Below are positions 51,937 through 63,237 of a stretch of 64,000 nt of DNA, in pieces (position 1 is the first letter of the stretch; every line of letters begins with the position of its first letter). Below the pieces are notes generated by a model. That model had not been told where the DNA came from. It saw nothing but the letters and a program-made list of their open reading frames with translations, and did no database searches. The stretch comes from Metopolophium dirhodum. Its lineage: Eukaryota; Arthropoda; Insecta; Hemiptera; Aphididae. Made by a program: the position numbers and the translations under genes. The DNA lies in the NCBI RefSeq assembly GCF_019925205.1, contig NC_083567.1, forward strand, positions 9,672,001 through 9,736,000. Reading direction: 5' to 3'.

Positions 51937-53613
51937 CCCATACTCTGATATTAAAAGCCCAGCCCACCTTCATATTATTCTCTATGCAAAAAGTAAAATT
52001 AAGACAAATTTGTAAATCAATGCACAGTCTCTCTATTGTACTAATATTTGTGATTTCATTGGGAAAACATAAGACAATATAATTTACACAAGACTGTGGC
52101 TAACACAATCATACTTTGATAAAAGTATATGATATAAGTACCTTCTATATTCGAATTAATCGTTTTTTTTTTCGGGTACTTTATTGGTGGACGGCACTTT
52201 AACTACCCTACTTACTAACTACTTACTGAGGTAACCTTGAGGCATTTCCTTTTAGGAAATTAATTAAATCCTCAAACATAACTCTTAATTCAAGAGTTTG
52301 TAACTAATACAATCATAATATAATAAAAGTATAGTACATTTCGTAATATTTTTTTATAATATTTACTGTTAGTGAAATATTAAGTTTGTATTTCTAATAT
52401 AATATATGTTATGATATTTATGGACGACACTTGCACCATGGCCCCTCGATATAGTAATGTGGCGACCCGGCACATCTCTTTTCGATAAATAATTAAATAC
52501 TTAATCAAGTCTTCCAATTTACTAAACATTTATATTTTGTAGATAATTTGAAGAAAAATTTAAAATTGAAGAGAGACTGTGTGAATTAACAAAATTTTTG
52601 GTATGAAATGTTTATTTGAACACCTGTTATAATGTATTATATTGAACTTAAGTTAATTTTTTATAATGTACTATAGTAAACATTTGAACATTTATTACAA
52701 TATACGTATATTGTACATAGATTTCAAGTATAATTTTTTTTAGTTTTTTTTTTTGAAAGTTACCTACTACAATACAAAACACTTTATTTTTATATTTTGA
52801 AGCAATATTTTTTTTGGATATTTACATTTATATAAACTAAATTTCAGACCCATAGTTTAGTATTTAAAGTTTGTATGATCAATGTCGTGGAACCAAATTT
52901 TATCAGACCCTACTAGAATGTTGAAGTTAAATTAAACTATAATAAGTATGTGGAATAACAGTACATAACCTTCTATGATAATTTGTTATGAATATAATAT
53001 TTTAAGTCAGAGCTCAAATTTAGCACTTTTACGGTACTTAATACATTTTCCTAATATTTTAACAGAAATTATGGAGCTAAAAATATAGAAATACCTATAT
53101 TATGTCACGGTCTATAGTTCATAGTTTTGTTTCATTTATAATACTAATGATTTTTAATATACTTTTTTATAAATTAATATTTATTACAGTTGGCTTTTAT
53201 GATTTGTTTGAACTATTAGTACGTATTTTTTTTGGGAGATCCCTATTATTACAACACCGTTACCAATATGCGTTTTTTTTTTTTGGTTAGTTAATATAAT
53301 TGCATGTTTTCATGATTTCTTCGTATTTAAGCTTATTTTCTTAAAATGTTTTTATATTTTCAGTTCATCCGTTACCTACCTACATGCCTATCTACCAAGT
53401 GTGTAAATAAAGAATTTTTTTTGTAAACCAATTTGAATTATAATTTATTAATTTAAAAAAATTTTAATAAAAACGTTTTCATTCATTATTTTTTTGAATT
53501 TTAAGTGCATATTTTTGAATATTTGATTCAGTGCATATATTTGATGTTCTGTATCTAATGTTAAATGTCAAATTGTCAACAATCAACTGCTTCTTCAATT
53601 CGATAACACTAAG
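51937..53613. other. AT-rich DNA beyond the right arm, no feature seen
   Basis: No reading frame of note, no recognised repeat and no exon-like segment. T-rich and A-rich runs only. The 62-codon frame near 53102 is low-complexity and unsupported. Confidence 0.4.
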
Positions 53614-53742
53614 AGGATGTCAGACTTTTAGCGCACCATTTATTTCTCTCTCTGACCCAATCATTTTAGTGTTTTCTTAATCGTACATTTGGTATGCTAC
53701 GCGTGGGTCAAAGATGGAAAACAAATAGTGCGCTGACATCCC
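53614..53742. mobile_element. About 130-bp MITE or foldback element
   Basis: GAGGATGTCAG...GCGCACCATTTATTT on the left and, in reverse complement, GGGATGTCAGCGCACTATTTGTTT on the right form imperfect TIRs with a small insertion in the left one. Too short to code. No clear target duplication. Confidence 0.55.
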
Positions 53743-53754
53743 AACCGACAACAA

Positions 53755-54731
53755 GTTTACACGAGTGAGCTGGGTATGGCTCCATCATAGATAATAAAGA
53801 TTTAATTGTATTTAACATAGGCGTGGACTATCCATATCTTTATTATTAGGGCTCGGATTTATATGTAAATACATAATTTCTCTGCGACATGATAAACTAA
53901 TTTCGGCAAGTGATAAATTTGTTTCACAAGATTTTTGATAAAACGAGCTATATTTGATTTTACATATGTTTACATATTTTGTCATAAATACATGTTATTA
54001 CATATTTCACAACGATTCAATTTGTTCTCACATATTTAGATAATTATACTGTTTTAATGTCTTTTCTTCAGAGTTCAGAATTATTGAAAGGTTATCATGA
54101 CTATATATTATATCGACAAACTTTTGAATTCGAAAATTTTAAAGTGCATGTTATTATTATAACTGTAATCAAGTTAATTAGATAACTAAATAAATAAATA
54201 ATTTTTATTACATTTTATTTTATTATTAATTATTATAAACATTTTACTACAAAATCGGCGATCTTTTGAATTCGAAAATTTGAAAATAAATGTTATTAAT
54301 TGTAATCAAAATATTAAAGTGAATATACATTTTTTATTTCATTCTATTATACCTATAATTAATTATTATTATAATTTTTTTTTTTTTTTTATAATACATA
54401 TCTTGAATTCTTTAGCAAATATTTATGTACATGTTTTTGTTGTATAAATACATGCTTTGGTTATATAAATACATATAAATCCTAGCCCTATTTATTATCC
54501 ATGGGCTTCATCCATAGCATGGATTAAGGTGTCAACAATCAAAGGATCAACTTGATAATCAAACACTTAAGTTCGGCAACCTGCAACTCAGGATGTTTTT
54601 ATTCAAAGCGTCCTAATGAGTCATAAGAAGGTTAGTTAGGTAAACCTATGGTTAGTTGAAGCCAAATAGTCAATAGGGCCTTTGCAATTCAAGATCTTTA
54701 CCTACGTATTTGGCATTGTTAACATAACTAT
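53755..54731 (+). repeat. Third, partial and diverged arm copy, interrupted by a MITE
   Basis: ACACGAGTGAGCTGGGTATG (from about 53760) matches the left arm from about 261, and the match resumes after the inserted element (ATGGGCTTCATCCATAGCAT, then TCAACTTGATAATCAAACAC, to about GTTAACATAAC near 54731, matching left-arm base 730). It lacks left-arm bases 1-250 and about 302-427, the latter being most of the hairpin. Same orientation as the left arm. No monomer array is attached. Confidence 0.8.
53847..54490. mobile_element. 644-bp hAT-type MITE inserted in the third arm copy
   Basis: An 8-bp duplication TTTATTAT flanks it (53839-53846 and 54491-54498). The empty site TTTATTAT occurs once in the intact arm (about 462-469), which confirms the boundaries. 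The ends TAGGGCTCGGATTTATATGT and, in reverse complement, TAGGGCTAGGATTTATATGT are TIRs. The 8-bp duplication and TIR type fit the hAT superfamily. No transposase is present; the interior is AT-rich with TACATAT-type motifs. Confidence 0.88.
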
Positions 54732-54780
54732 TCTACCTTTACACTTTTTCTTCCCCCGTCTCTCACAGCTATATACAGGT

Positions 54781-55055
54781 TCAGCCACTCTCATTCCACA
54801 CCTCCATATGATCGGTATTCTGTCTATCCATCTCTTCTTCAGTCTTCTCGTCCATCATGTCTCCCCTAAAATAACTTCTATAGCGACTCTCACTATCTCT
54901 TATCATACAGTGACCGAACCACCTAAACCTATTCTCTCTTGTTTTCACTACAATATGTACACTACCCTACACTACCCTTAATTAATTAATTCCTTATTCT
55001 ATCCTCTTTCGTACCTTAACACCTTACTTATTATTCTCATATCTGCTACTCTCAC
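54781..55055 (-). pseudogene. Decayed non-LTR retrotransposon, reverse-transcriptase C-terminal remnant
   Basis: On the minus strand the frame ending at 54781 reads VKTRENRFRWFGHCMIRDSE, matching the KxRENRLRWFGHVxRR block found after the reverse-transcriptase domain in many insect endonuclease/reverse-transcriptase elements. Upstream (54960-55055), in other frames, are pieces resembling the preceding RIRNxxIxGSVG block (MRIISKVLRYERG and a GSVG-like tail) with stops between. The following GRPxxRW block is not recognisable. So it is a frameshifted, stop-riddled fragment. It abuts the third arm copy. Confidence 0.62.
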
Positions 55056-55059
55056 TCCA

Positions 55060-57936
55060 CTTACCTACCCTAACCTTACATTTCTTTTCCATCTTTCCCT
55101 TTCATACACCAAACATTCTGAAATCCTGTTGACCCATTTCCTTATATCCGCCATATCACACACTTCCTAATTCATATTCACTCAGTCTCTAGCTACCTAC
55201 AAGTCATCGTACTTGATTATCGGTGAAAATATTTAAATATCATTGAGCGAATTCCCTACTCGAAAGAATTACTTAAAAAAATATCATACCTCACCAATTT
55301 TCTAATTTTGAACACGACTTTATTGATAGCCCGAATAGTGTTATACCAGTATAGTTACAATACAAATATTGAAAATTTTCGGGCAATACATCCCCTGATC
55401 AATTAACTATAATAAAAAAAACCTACTGAGAAATAAGAAAATACATACCCCGTGACGGAATCAAAATCTGCTACGAAACTTAGTCTTCGAAACACTGAAA
55501 CGTTCACACATTTCAATCTGCTTATGATATATTATTCCCAGTTTGAAAATGTTCACTGACGAATACCATTTCTGAAATAACACGCATCTTATGCACTAAA
55601 ATGTTCTACAATATTCTAATGACCTATGCGTTACAGTCTACAGATATTATATAAACCTACCAATAAATACCTAATATTAATTTTTATTACACAGAGTTTG
55701 TATTTTTAAATGTTGTATGCATAGAAAATATATGTTTCACATTTAACGAAAACTAAAACTATCGTGACGGAACTGAATTACGAAGAACGTATAAAACAAA
55801 AATAATCGTCACCAAGTGATAGGTATAATCTGCTATGCACTTACAAATCATATTAAATAACATTAATCATTATGTATTTTCTTATTTTGTTTGGTAGGTA
55901 TAAAAACCTACCTTCCTACTTATAAAAGCATTACCTAATCATTGATTTAAAATTTTAAAAATTATTCTACTATAAAAATAAATTAACAGTTGTAGGCAAA
56001 GTATTAAAATTTAAGGTATTTTTCATAATATCCTAATTTTTGTACACCTATAACAACTGGATTTTAAAAACTACTCTACGTCTAGCGGGTATATAAGTTT
56101 GTCTGACAATAAATATTTACATTAGGTCTACCGCGTCAACAGAGTAGTAGGACAAAACTTACGTAATTATTTATTCTTCTGGACTTTGAGCGGTCCCTTT
56201 GAGTGTATAATATTGTCTAGTGTCAGAGCTGTGCGTCTCCGCCAAGCAAAATGCAGCGCGCGTCTTCATATCTCCGATCCAAAAGTTCAGTCTGGAAGTA
56301 TTGAGATTAATGACATTTATAAAAATAGGCACCTAGCTTAATAACCAGAATGGAACGAAATATGTAAGTACGTATTGGAATCGCTGTTCGTCTCAAACGA
56401 TTGTCATTTGCCATAGCCCATAGATTATTTATAATTATAACCTAACCGTCCAGATACAGAACGATACATTGAACGTACAAAACTGTACCTACCTACATAA
56501 TAGTTATCAACCTATTAACCCATCAATAATATTATATTTTTTATTGTGTACACTAATCGATTGATATATACAAAATAACGTTAAGTTGTAAATAGGACGT
56601 TGATTTAAATGCATTAAAAATAAGAAAAATGCCTTAAAAATACGATTTAATGCACTTATATTACAAAGCTTAATAAAATGGCCAGAAAAATTAAAAGTCC
56701 AATTTAAACGAATATAAAATAGAATTTAGATAAGTGTATAGGTAGTGTATTCGTTATATTTTGAGTTTCATTATAGCACATCAGTCGATCAGATGCTATT
56801 TAATATTTTAAAATAAAAAAATTCGACAGTAATTCCATATTGGCAAGTGTTGTTTTCTATAACTGAAGACTGAAGTTATAGTATCGAACATAATGGGTAC
56901 GTAAAAAAATAGAAATATAAGAAATAAAATTACCTTTATTTAATTGTATTTAAGTTTTTTCTAATAAGTTTTTATAAAATTGACTTTATCCCATATAAAT
57001 GTTCTAATTTAATTTTTCAATTTGTTGATAATATATGAAACGAATTCTTTGCTTGGAAAGCAATGTTTTAGAAATTTCAGAAAATGCAGTTTATATTTAA
57101 ATATTATAAATAATAATTTCTGATGCATTAATGCGGAAGAGTGAGGGGGTGGACAATCAGCCGAACCGAAATCTAACATCTTCAACACTTAATATAAACA
57201 ATTTTTCACACACGCGTCATGGTATGAAAATAAAAAAATATTTATAATTCATATTTATACCGATTTTCTACCGAAAAAATAAATTACTCAATATTATTTA
57301 TTAGTTAACGATATCTTTTCTCAGAATCATTTTTCGTTTGTTCGTTTTGTATTTTAATAATTTATACGTGGATATATTATTATTACTAATAATTATAGTA
57401 GTTGTGTTTGTTTTATTTCATTAATTTATTTAGTACTATACCAATAAATTATATATTAATTAATAATTTTTAAAACATTTAGTTCATAAAAAAAAATTAA
57501 AAAAAAATGTGAGTTTAATTAGAGTCTTGTAATGTACCTAACTATATTTAAAAAATAAATAAATATAATAATAACTGTTGAACTTTTAGGGACATAATAT
57601 GTAACACATTCGTGAATGTAGTATTACACTATTTATATAGGTATATTTATATACCTATACGAGTATATGAGTAGGTATATTATTCATAAGTGCGCACACG
57701 TCAGGATAGGCAGTTGACCATTCCGTGAATATACTTTTATGTGTACATGGTAGGTCCATTTCAATGGCCGGGGAGGGGGGGGGCGTATCTACTCTAGGTA
57801 TCTTATCGGTAACTGTCAAGGTACCATTATAAAATATGACTGATAGAAACGTTCAATTATATATTTTATACAATATGATTTTTTTGATATAATATTCGAT
57901 TAAATGTCGTTGTCGTAGAATTTAAAGCGGGCCGCC
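55060..57936. other. Non-coding DNA, no gene recognised
   Basis: AT-rich with stops in all frames. A more GC-rich patch at 56185-56290 (containing CTGTGCGTCTCCGCCAAGCA) could be an exon or promoter but has no recognisable product. A G-run lies at about 57768-57784. Confidence 0.4.
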
Positions 57937-57951
57937 GGTTGCCGACCACTG
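57937..57951 (-). mobile_element. Solo hAT-type terminal inverted repeat
   Basis: In reverse complement the sequence is CAGTGGTCGGCAACC, the terminal motif of many hAT (Charlie-like) elements, followed inward by GGCGGCCCGC, a common subterminal pattern. No matching opposite end was found in the preceding kilobase, so the element is probably truncated or decayed. Confidence 0.55.
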
Positions 57952-58735
57952 GTATAGTGTGCACTGAAAGAATTCAGATTTGTTTGTTTAATTAATATAG
58001 TATTGAAACAATTTTGTTAATTTAACACAAGAAATCGAAAATATTTTTAATATTTTTAAAAAAATTAACTTAAATTATAAACTTGCTGTATATTTTATTA
58101 TGAATGCTTCTAACAGTAATTCAAGAAAGATAATGTGTTTATTGGTGCAAATGTATGTTTTCTTGCCAATTATAAAAATATTGAGTGCTGAGTGGGTATA
58201 ATATTACATATAAATAATAATGTTTATTTTAGTAACAGTAAAAAACTGTATGAGGGATACATATTCAATTCAGAATTAAATTAAAAGTGTAAAATTAAAT
58301 GTTATACCGAAAATACGTATTATAAGATGTAACAACTAATAGTTATTAGGTTAAGTTGCGTTCGGTTATATACGACTTAAGCAATTATTATATTAATTTA
58401 TAACTTTTTATTTTTAAGTTAGTAGTGCCTAACCTGTGGATATAATTTATAAGCGGTAGTTATGTTTTTAGATATTTTAAATTAAGATTTTTGTATTTGT
58501 ATTTTAGAAACGCTGGTATTTAATTTTTAAATAACCTAGGAATATTTAAAACATAATATTATTATATTATTCATATTATTATAATACAATATTTAAATAT
58601 AATATATTATGAACCTACTGCCCTACTATTTCTAGACGTTTACATGGCAATAGTAAAATTCTATTAAACCTATTAGGTACGTAAACAACATTTATTAATA
58701 TGACAAATATTTAAAATTTCAAAAAAGGGGGACCC

Positions 58736-59040
58736 TCGTGTTAATACCCCTCACTTTGTTTTTTGGATAGCGCTGGGAGTTTTTGTGCACAAACGTCGGC
58801 ACCTGGTGCACCAACATTTCTGCACAAACGATGCACAAACGTTTAGCACATTCAAAAATCCAAATATTCAATGTGGGGGGGCTACCGTTTCAATTCCCCC
58901 CCCCCCCCCATTTTGTTTTAGGGATAGAGCTTTCAGTTTTTGTGCACAAACGATTGGACTTGGTGCACATTTCTGCACAAACGATGCACAAACGTTTGGC
59001 GTGGTCAGAAGTTCAAATTTCGAAAGTGGGGGGGGGGGCA
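58736..59040 (+). repeat. Duplicated minisatellite with TGCACAAACG motifs and C/G runs
   Basis: Two units (58767-58905 and 58925-59040) share TTTTTGTGCACAAACG, TTTCTGCACAAACGATGCAC and AAACGTTTxGC, each ending in a G-run (58873 on, 59028 on); a C-run lies at 58898-58910. TGCACAAACG occurs six times. The two overlapping 98-102 codon frames here come from the repeat and are not credible genes. Confidence 0.75.
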
Positions 59041-59329
59041 TTGAAATGGACCTGTACATCCCTAATCCCTATGATATAGAATATAGATATTAGGTGAACA
59101 ATAGAAGTTAAGTATGTGACACTAAATTAATAGTTACCTATAACTTATAACGTTGTATTTGGAAAAAAAATTACCAGTTATTAATTAAAATTGTATCTTA
59201 TGACTATTATCAGTTATAAGTCATAATATATAATTCTATAAATTAAACCAAAATATTTATATATTTATATTAAGTACCCTGTATAGGTATGCACCTATTA
59301 ATTATAATTATCTTACAAACAGGGACTGG

Positions 59330-59715
59330 AAAAACGATGACGACGTTTATATCTCGCGTATTTTATACATTTCTAGTCCGGAACTAAAATATGCGCCTAC
59401 AACACTTGGATAGCACATTTTTCGTGACATTAAATATTTGTTTTAAGTCTTAAAAGTAAATTCAAGCCCCAAAAGAATATAAAAACAAACTTACTTTAAT
59501 TATCGACTCCTTTGGCGGAATCCGTGACGTGTGTGAACTGCCCATGAGGAAACGCTCCAGAATACAGCCAGAACTTAGAATATTGTGATTTATGAAAAAT
59601 AAAATTATACGAAACGCAGTAAGTTTTTTGCTCATATCTTCTTTGCTTATTGAAATGTTAGAATTTTTAATCGACTGTGTCTTCTGCAACGACTTTGAGA
59701 TTTGCCATAGATTAA
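59330..59715 (-). other. Candidate exon edge and intron, copy A of a duplicated segment
   Basis: On the minus strand an open segment of about 68 codons (SLQKTQSIKNSN... to PPKESIIK) ends at a consensus donor (GTAAGT, exon end 59495). The intron sequence that follows matches copy B at 61460-61640 (AATATAAAAACAAACTTACT and CTCGCGTATTTTATACA on the plus strand). A start codon is not certain and the product is not recognised. It may be a real 5' or internal exon of an unidentified gene, or a transposon fragment. Confidence 0.35.
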
Positions 59716-59979
59716 ATAAATAAATGATAGATATTATACTAGGTACGTCAATATGATGAATCCACGGATATAATATAATGCAACTTTTTATATCAAAGAG
59801 TTCTGTGTCTAGGTATTATTTAAATTATTATTTTCGTTTATCAATTTAATTATTGATTAAGGTGGTGGATAGATATCAGTAGCACAAGAATATTTTTATA
59901 AGAGCCTATTGTATTTTATGAATTATTAAATAAAAATGTGATTACTGGATTTTAGAGTTAACATAAAGCCATAAACGTA

Positions 59980-60045
59980 TACACGAGGACTCCCGGGTTT
60001 TGGTGCCTTACGGCTACAACCGCGGACCTCACTTTAGCGTAAACG
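59980..60045. other. GC-rich segment of unknown nature
   Basis: CTCCCGGGTTTTGGTGCCTT and ACGGCTACAACCGCGGACCT stand out in AT-rich DNA. A transfer-RNA-like fold was considered but no anticodon arm or B box fits. Left unassigned. Confidence 0.25.
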
Positions 60046-60049
60046 TATA

Positions 60050-61440
60050 CAGTAAATTCATCAAATACTATAATACCAACTATATTTTTACAATGATGTG
60101 TGTTTTTTTTTTTTTGATATTTTTAATTATTTTTTCTTGTGGTCTGTGTAAACGATAAGTATTCGTAATAAAGATTCAATTTTCATATATAATATTATAT
60201 TATAGGCACTCAGTATGTAATCATATGTTTATTTTTAGTTTAATTTAATTCTAGGTATTTAGTAAATAATAATAGGCATACGAAATTGTGTTTTCGAATA
60301 GCAATTTATTGTTTGTATTAATACCTACACCATAATAGGGAACTAAAATTTTGTAAATGATGTACAAATGTATTTTTGGTGTTTTAAGGCTGCTGTAAGA
60401 TCAATTTATGAGAATCCTTGCATTAAATTGTTAGGATTATTTGATATGAATAAATATTTTATTACATATAGGTTTATTACATATTGGTAAGTTGATCAGA
60501 AACTATATTTACACTGAATATTAATAGAAAAAAGCTATTAAAAAATCTATCATTTGTATTTATTTTTTAATAATAATTAAGACTTAAATATTAGCAGTAA
60601 TCTTATTCCTTTCACAAAATGTTTTTTAATTATTTTTAATTTAATTTACATTTATCCCAAAGTGATCTCTGAATAATCATTCAATGATGAATTTAATAGT
60701 TACATTCTCGGTTACATTAATTGGAATATAAATTTAAATAAACTACAGTTTCCAGCTTCTACTACAACATTATTTTATATTTTATTTTATGTTTTTAATT
60801 TTTTAAACGCAGTCTGCACCTTGTGTTGGTGATTTTACACGTAATATAATAAAAATGATACTAGTGATGAGTAGGTTAGTACTTTATTGTTTAATCAAAT
60901 TATTTACACGATTATTAACTAAAAAAATATCTATGAAGTATAAACATCCGCATTTCCATTAACTATAAATTCATAATTGTATGAGCTATACATGTTACAT
61001 ATATTTTTCGAAAAAACTATTTAAAAAAACAAGAATAATTCCTATTTGATGTCACACGGGTTGATATAGAAACTGACTGCTACTACGACAACTGTGCATT
61101 TTTTTTAAGCATAATACGTTTTGAAAACGTCCAGAAAAGAGTTTGTTTTAAGACTGTCTGTCTTGATAACAACTAATTTTATTTAGAGTGTATTGTTATA
61201 TTATATTATAATGAAATTAATAATTATAGTAAAATATATAATTGCAAGAAATTTAATACCTATATCTATAGCCATCTAGGGTATAAACTACACTAATAAA
61301 GGTGTAAGTATGCTAATAAAATATATGAGGTGTATAATGTATTTATATATATAAAAATATAAAATATAAGGATTAATAACATTATATTTAATACTTCGCG
61401 CAAACCTAAGGTGATACCCGGCGTATAGTATAACATGCAA
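60050..61440. other. AT-rich non-coding DNA, no feature seen
   Basis: Stops in all frames, no repeats of note, and T-runs at about 60105. Confidence 0.4.
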
Positions 61441-61459
61441 AAAGGTGCGTATTAAACTT

Positions 61460-61790
61460 GGCGTGGTGAAACGAAGACGGTCTCGCGTATTTTATACAAT
61501 GCGCTATTGGGATTAAACTTATAAATGCTTCTACGTCACCTAGTTAACAGATTTTCCGTGGCAACAAATATTTAATTTAAGTCTAAAAAGTAAATGTAAA
61601 ATAGTAGGTAATAATATGAAAACAAACTTACTCGTAAACATCTACTCTTCCGGTGAAACGTAGCTAGAGTGCCGCCATCGCCGGAGAAACAGCTATCTTT
61701 ATCTAATCATCTCACTCCGATGAGCTGAAACTTGAAAGTATCGAAATATTTTATGAAAATAACCTGATCAAACGAAATTTGCGAGTTTGT
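61460..61790 (-). other. Candidate exon edge and intron, copy B of a duplicated segment
   Basis: Shares with copy A the run CTCGCGTATTTTATACA, a TTTAAGTCT-AAAAGTAAAT block and ACAAACTTACT, in the same order and orientation, 2.1 kb away. A donor GTAAGT follows position 61632 on the minus strand. Upstream exon sequence (GGCGATGGCGGCACTCTAGC on the minus strand) differs from that of copy A, so only the intron side is shared. Confidence 0.4.
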
Positions 61791-63033
61791 GTTATAACTT
61801 ATCCGGTTTAACGAACTGTCCGTTTATATTAATTTGTGGCCTATTATTTTTTTGTTCACTGAAATCAAAATTTACAATATATTATATTTATAATACAATA
61901 GTATTGCTGAAATTATTAGAATTGTTAACCGTCGCCGACGAATTTCGACAATTGACGATTGCCATAGACATCATAAAATATATTATTTACTATGATAAAT
62001 CCAAAGAACTTATATATTATTATATAAGTACTCAGTATATAAAAGCGGTATAATATTATATATAACCAATACGGTATAATTATAAATCGTATGTTCTTTT
62101 ACAGAATTCTTTGCGATCTGCAATGCACCTATTCTGGTTTTCTATTTCAATTTTAGTTCGCATGCCAAATTTAACTATACAAACTGGTCCGCAAGTTTAT
62201 AGACATTCTAATACATTCCACCAGTGCCAATAGATAAAGTGTTTGAGAAGTTATATTTTTTTGGTACCTAATTAATTTACAATATGAATTATTATAAGTT
62301 ATCTATGTAGGTACTTGTCCAAAACTCGACTACCTGCAAATCATTGGTTTTTATGGTATAGCCTAGGGTGACCAGACGTCCCGTTTAAAACGGGATTGTC
62401 CCGTTGTCCCGACAAACTTCGAACGGGACCCTTTTTATCCCGTTTTTAGCAGATAGTCCTGTTTTAATCCCGTTATTTCAATATTATTATATTATGTTTG
62501 TGAAAAAAATATCGATGTATGAAACAATTAATATAAAACAGTTTTACTCGTATATATGTTTAAAATTAGAAACCAAATGTATAAATAACAGACACCATGT
62601 TCAGCTGCGCGACTGTTTCGGTCGTAGTCGTCTTATCGCACCGACCAAACAACGCACACGCTACACAAATATTATTATTATTCGGTCGTCCGCTATTTTT
62701 GTTTTTCAATTATTACGAATACCCGTATTACGGTATCGACAAGCCTGTAGTCTTATGAATATTATAATTATATTGATTCGATTATTATTATTATTATTAT
62801 TATTATCATTATTCTATTCTAATTCTATTATGTTCGTTATCGTTTTTACATTGTCCGTGTTCTTCCGTCTTTTATAGGCATTATGCGTTTATCGCTAATA
62901 GTTGTTAGTTGACACTGTTCGCTGTTGACATTCGATCAGTGAATTCGTTTCCGTAAACTCATTTTGTATTTTGAAATTGACGCGTAGTGCGTACCTATCG
63001 ATATTTTTTCTAATTTTTAAAAATAATACCTAA

Positions 63034-63120
63034 GATGCCCAAAAAACATTGTCGGAAATCGGGGGGGGGGGGGGCTTGAGGGGGCTTAGCCCCCTCAAAA
63101 GCCCACCAAGCCCCCCCAAA
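63034..63120 (+). repeat. G-run and perfect hairpin in the hAT element
   Basis: A run of G from 63060 to 63074 is followed by TTGAGGGGGCT (63076-63086), one T, and AGCCCCCTCAA (63088-63098), a perfect 11-bp stem with a one-base loop. A short reading frame (MPKKHCRKSG) runs into the G-run and may be a broken transposase start. Confidence 0.6.
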
Positions 63121-63237
63121 CCTTCTTGCAAACATAACAATTTCGTAGTTTCATTTCATGTATTATATTCTTAAAAAACAAGAAATATAACACATAATAA
63201 TTTAATATATAAATATAAATATCCATATTCCATTAAG

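Noticed and set aside
54682..54981. 99-codon plus-strand frame
   Set aside because: It is antisense to the reverse-transcriptase remnant; the meaningful signal is on the minus strand.
58783..59093. Overlapping 98- and 102-codon frames
   Set aside because: Both run through the TGCACAAACG repeat and G/C runs; the openness is due to the repeat.
59980..60045. Possible tRNA gene or tRNA-derived SINE
   Set aside because: No cloverleaf, A box or B box could be drawn; left as an unassigned GC-rich segment.
61787..62053. 88-codon plus-strand frame
   Set aside because: Needs a non-ATG start, is dominated by I/Y/L, and matches nothing recognised.
62404..62877. 157-codon plus-strand frame
   Set aside because: Starts in the hAT terminal repeat, is low-complexity (ATT runs giving I/L strings), and has no transposase motif.
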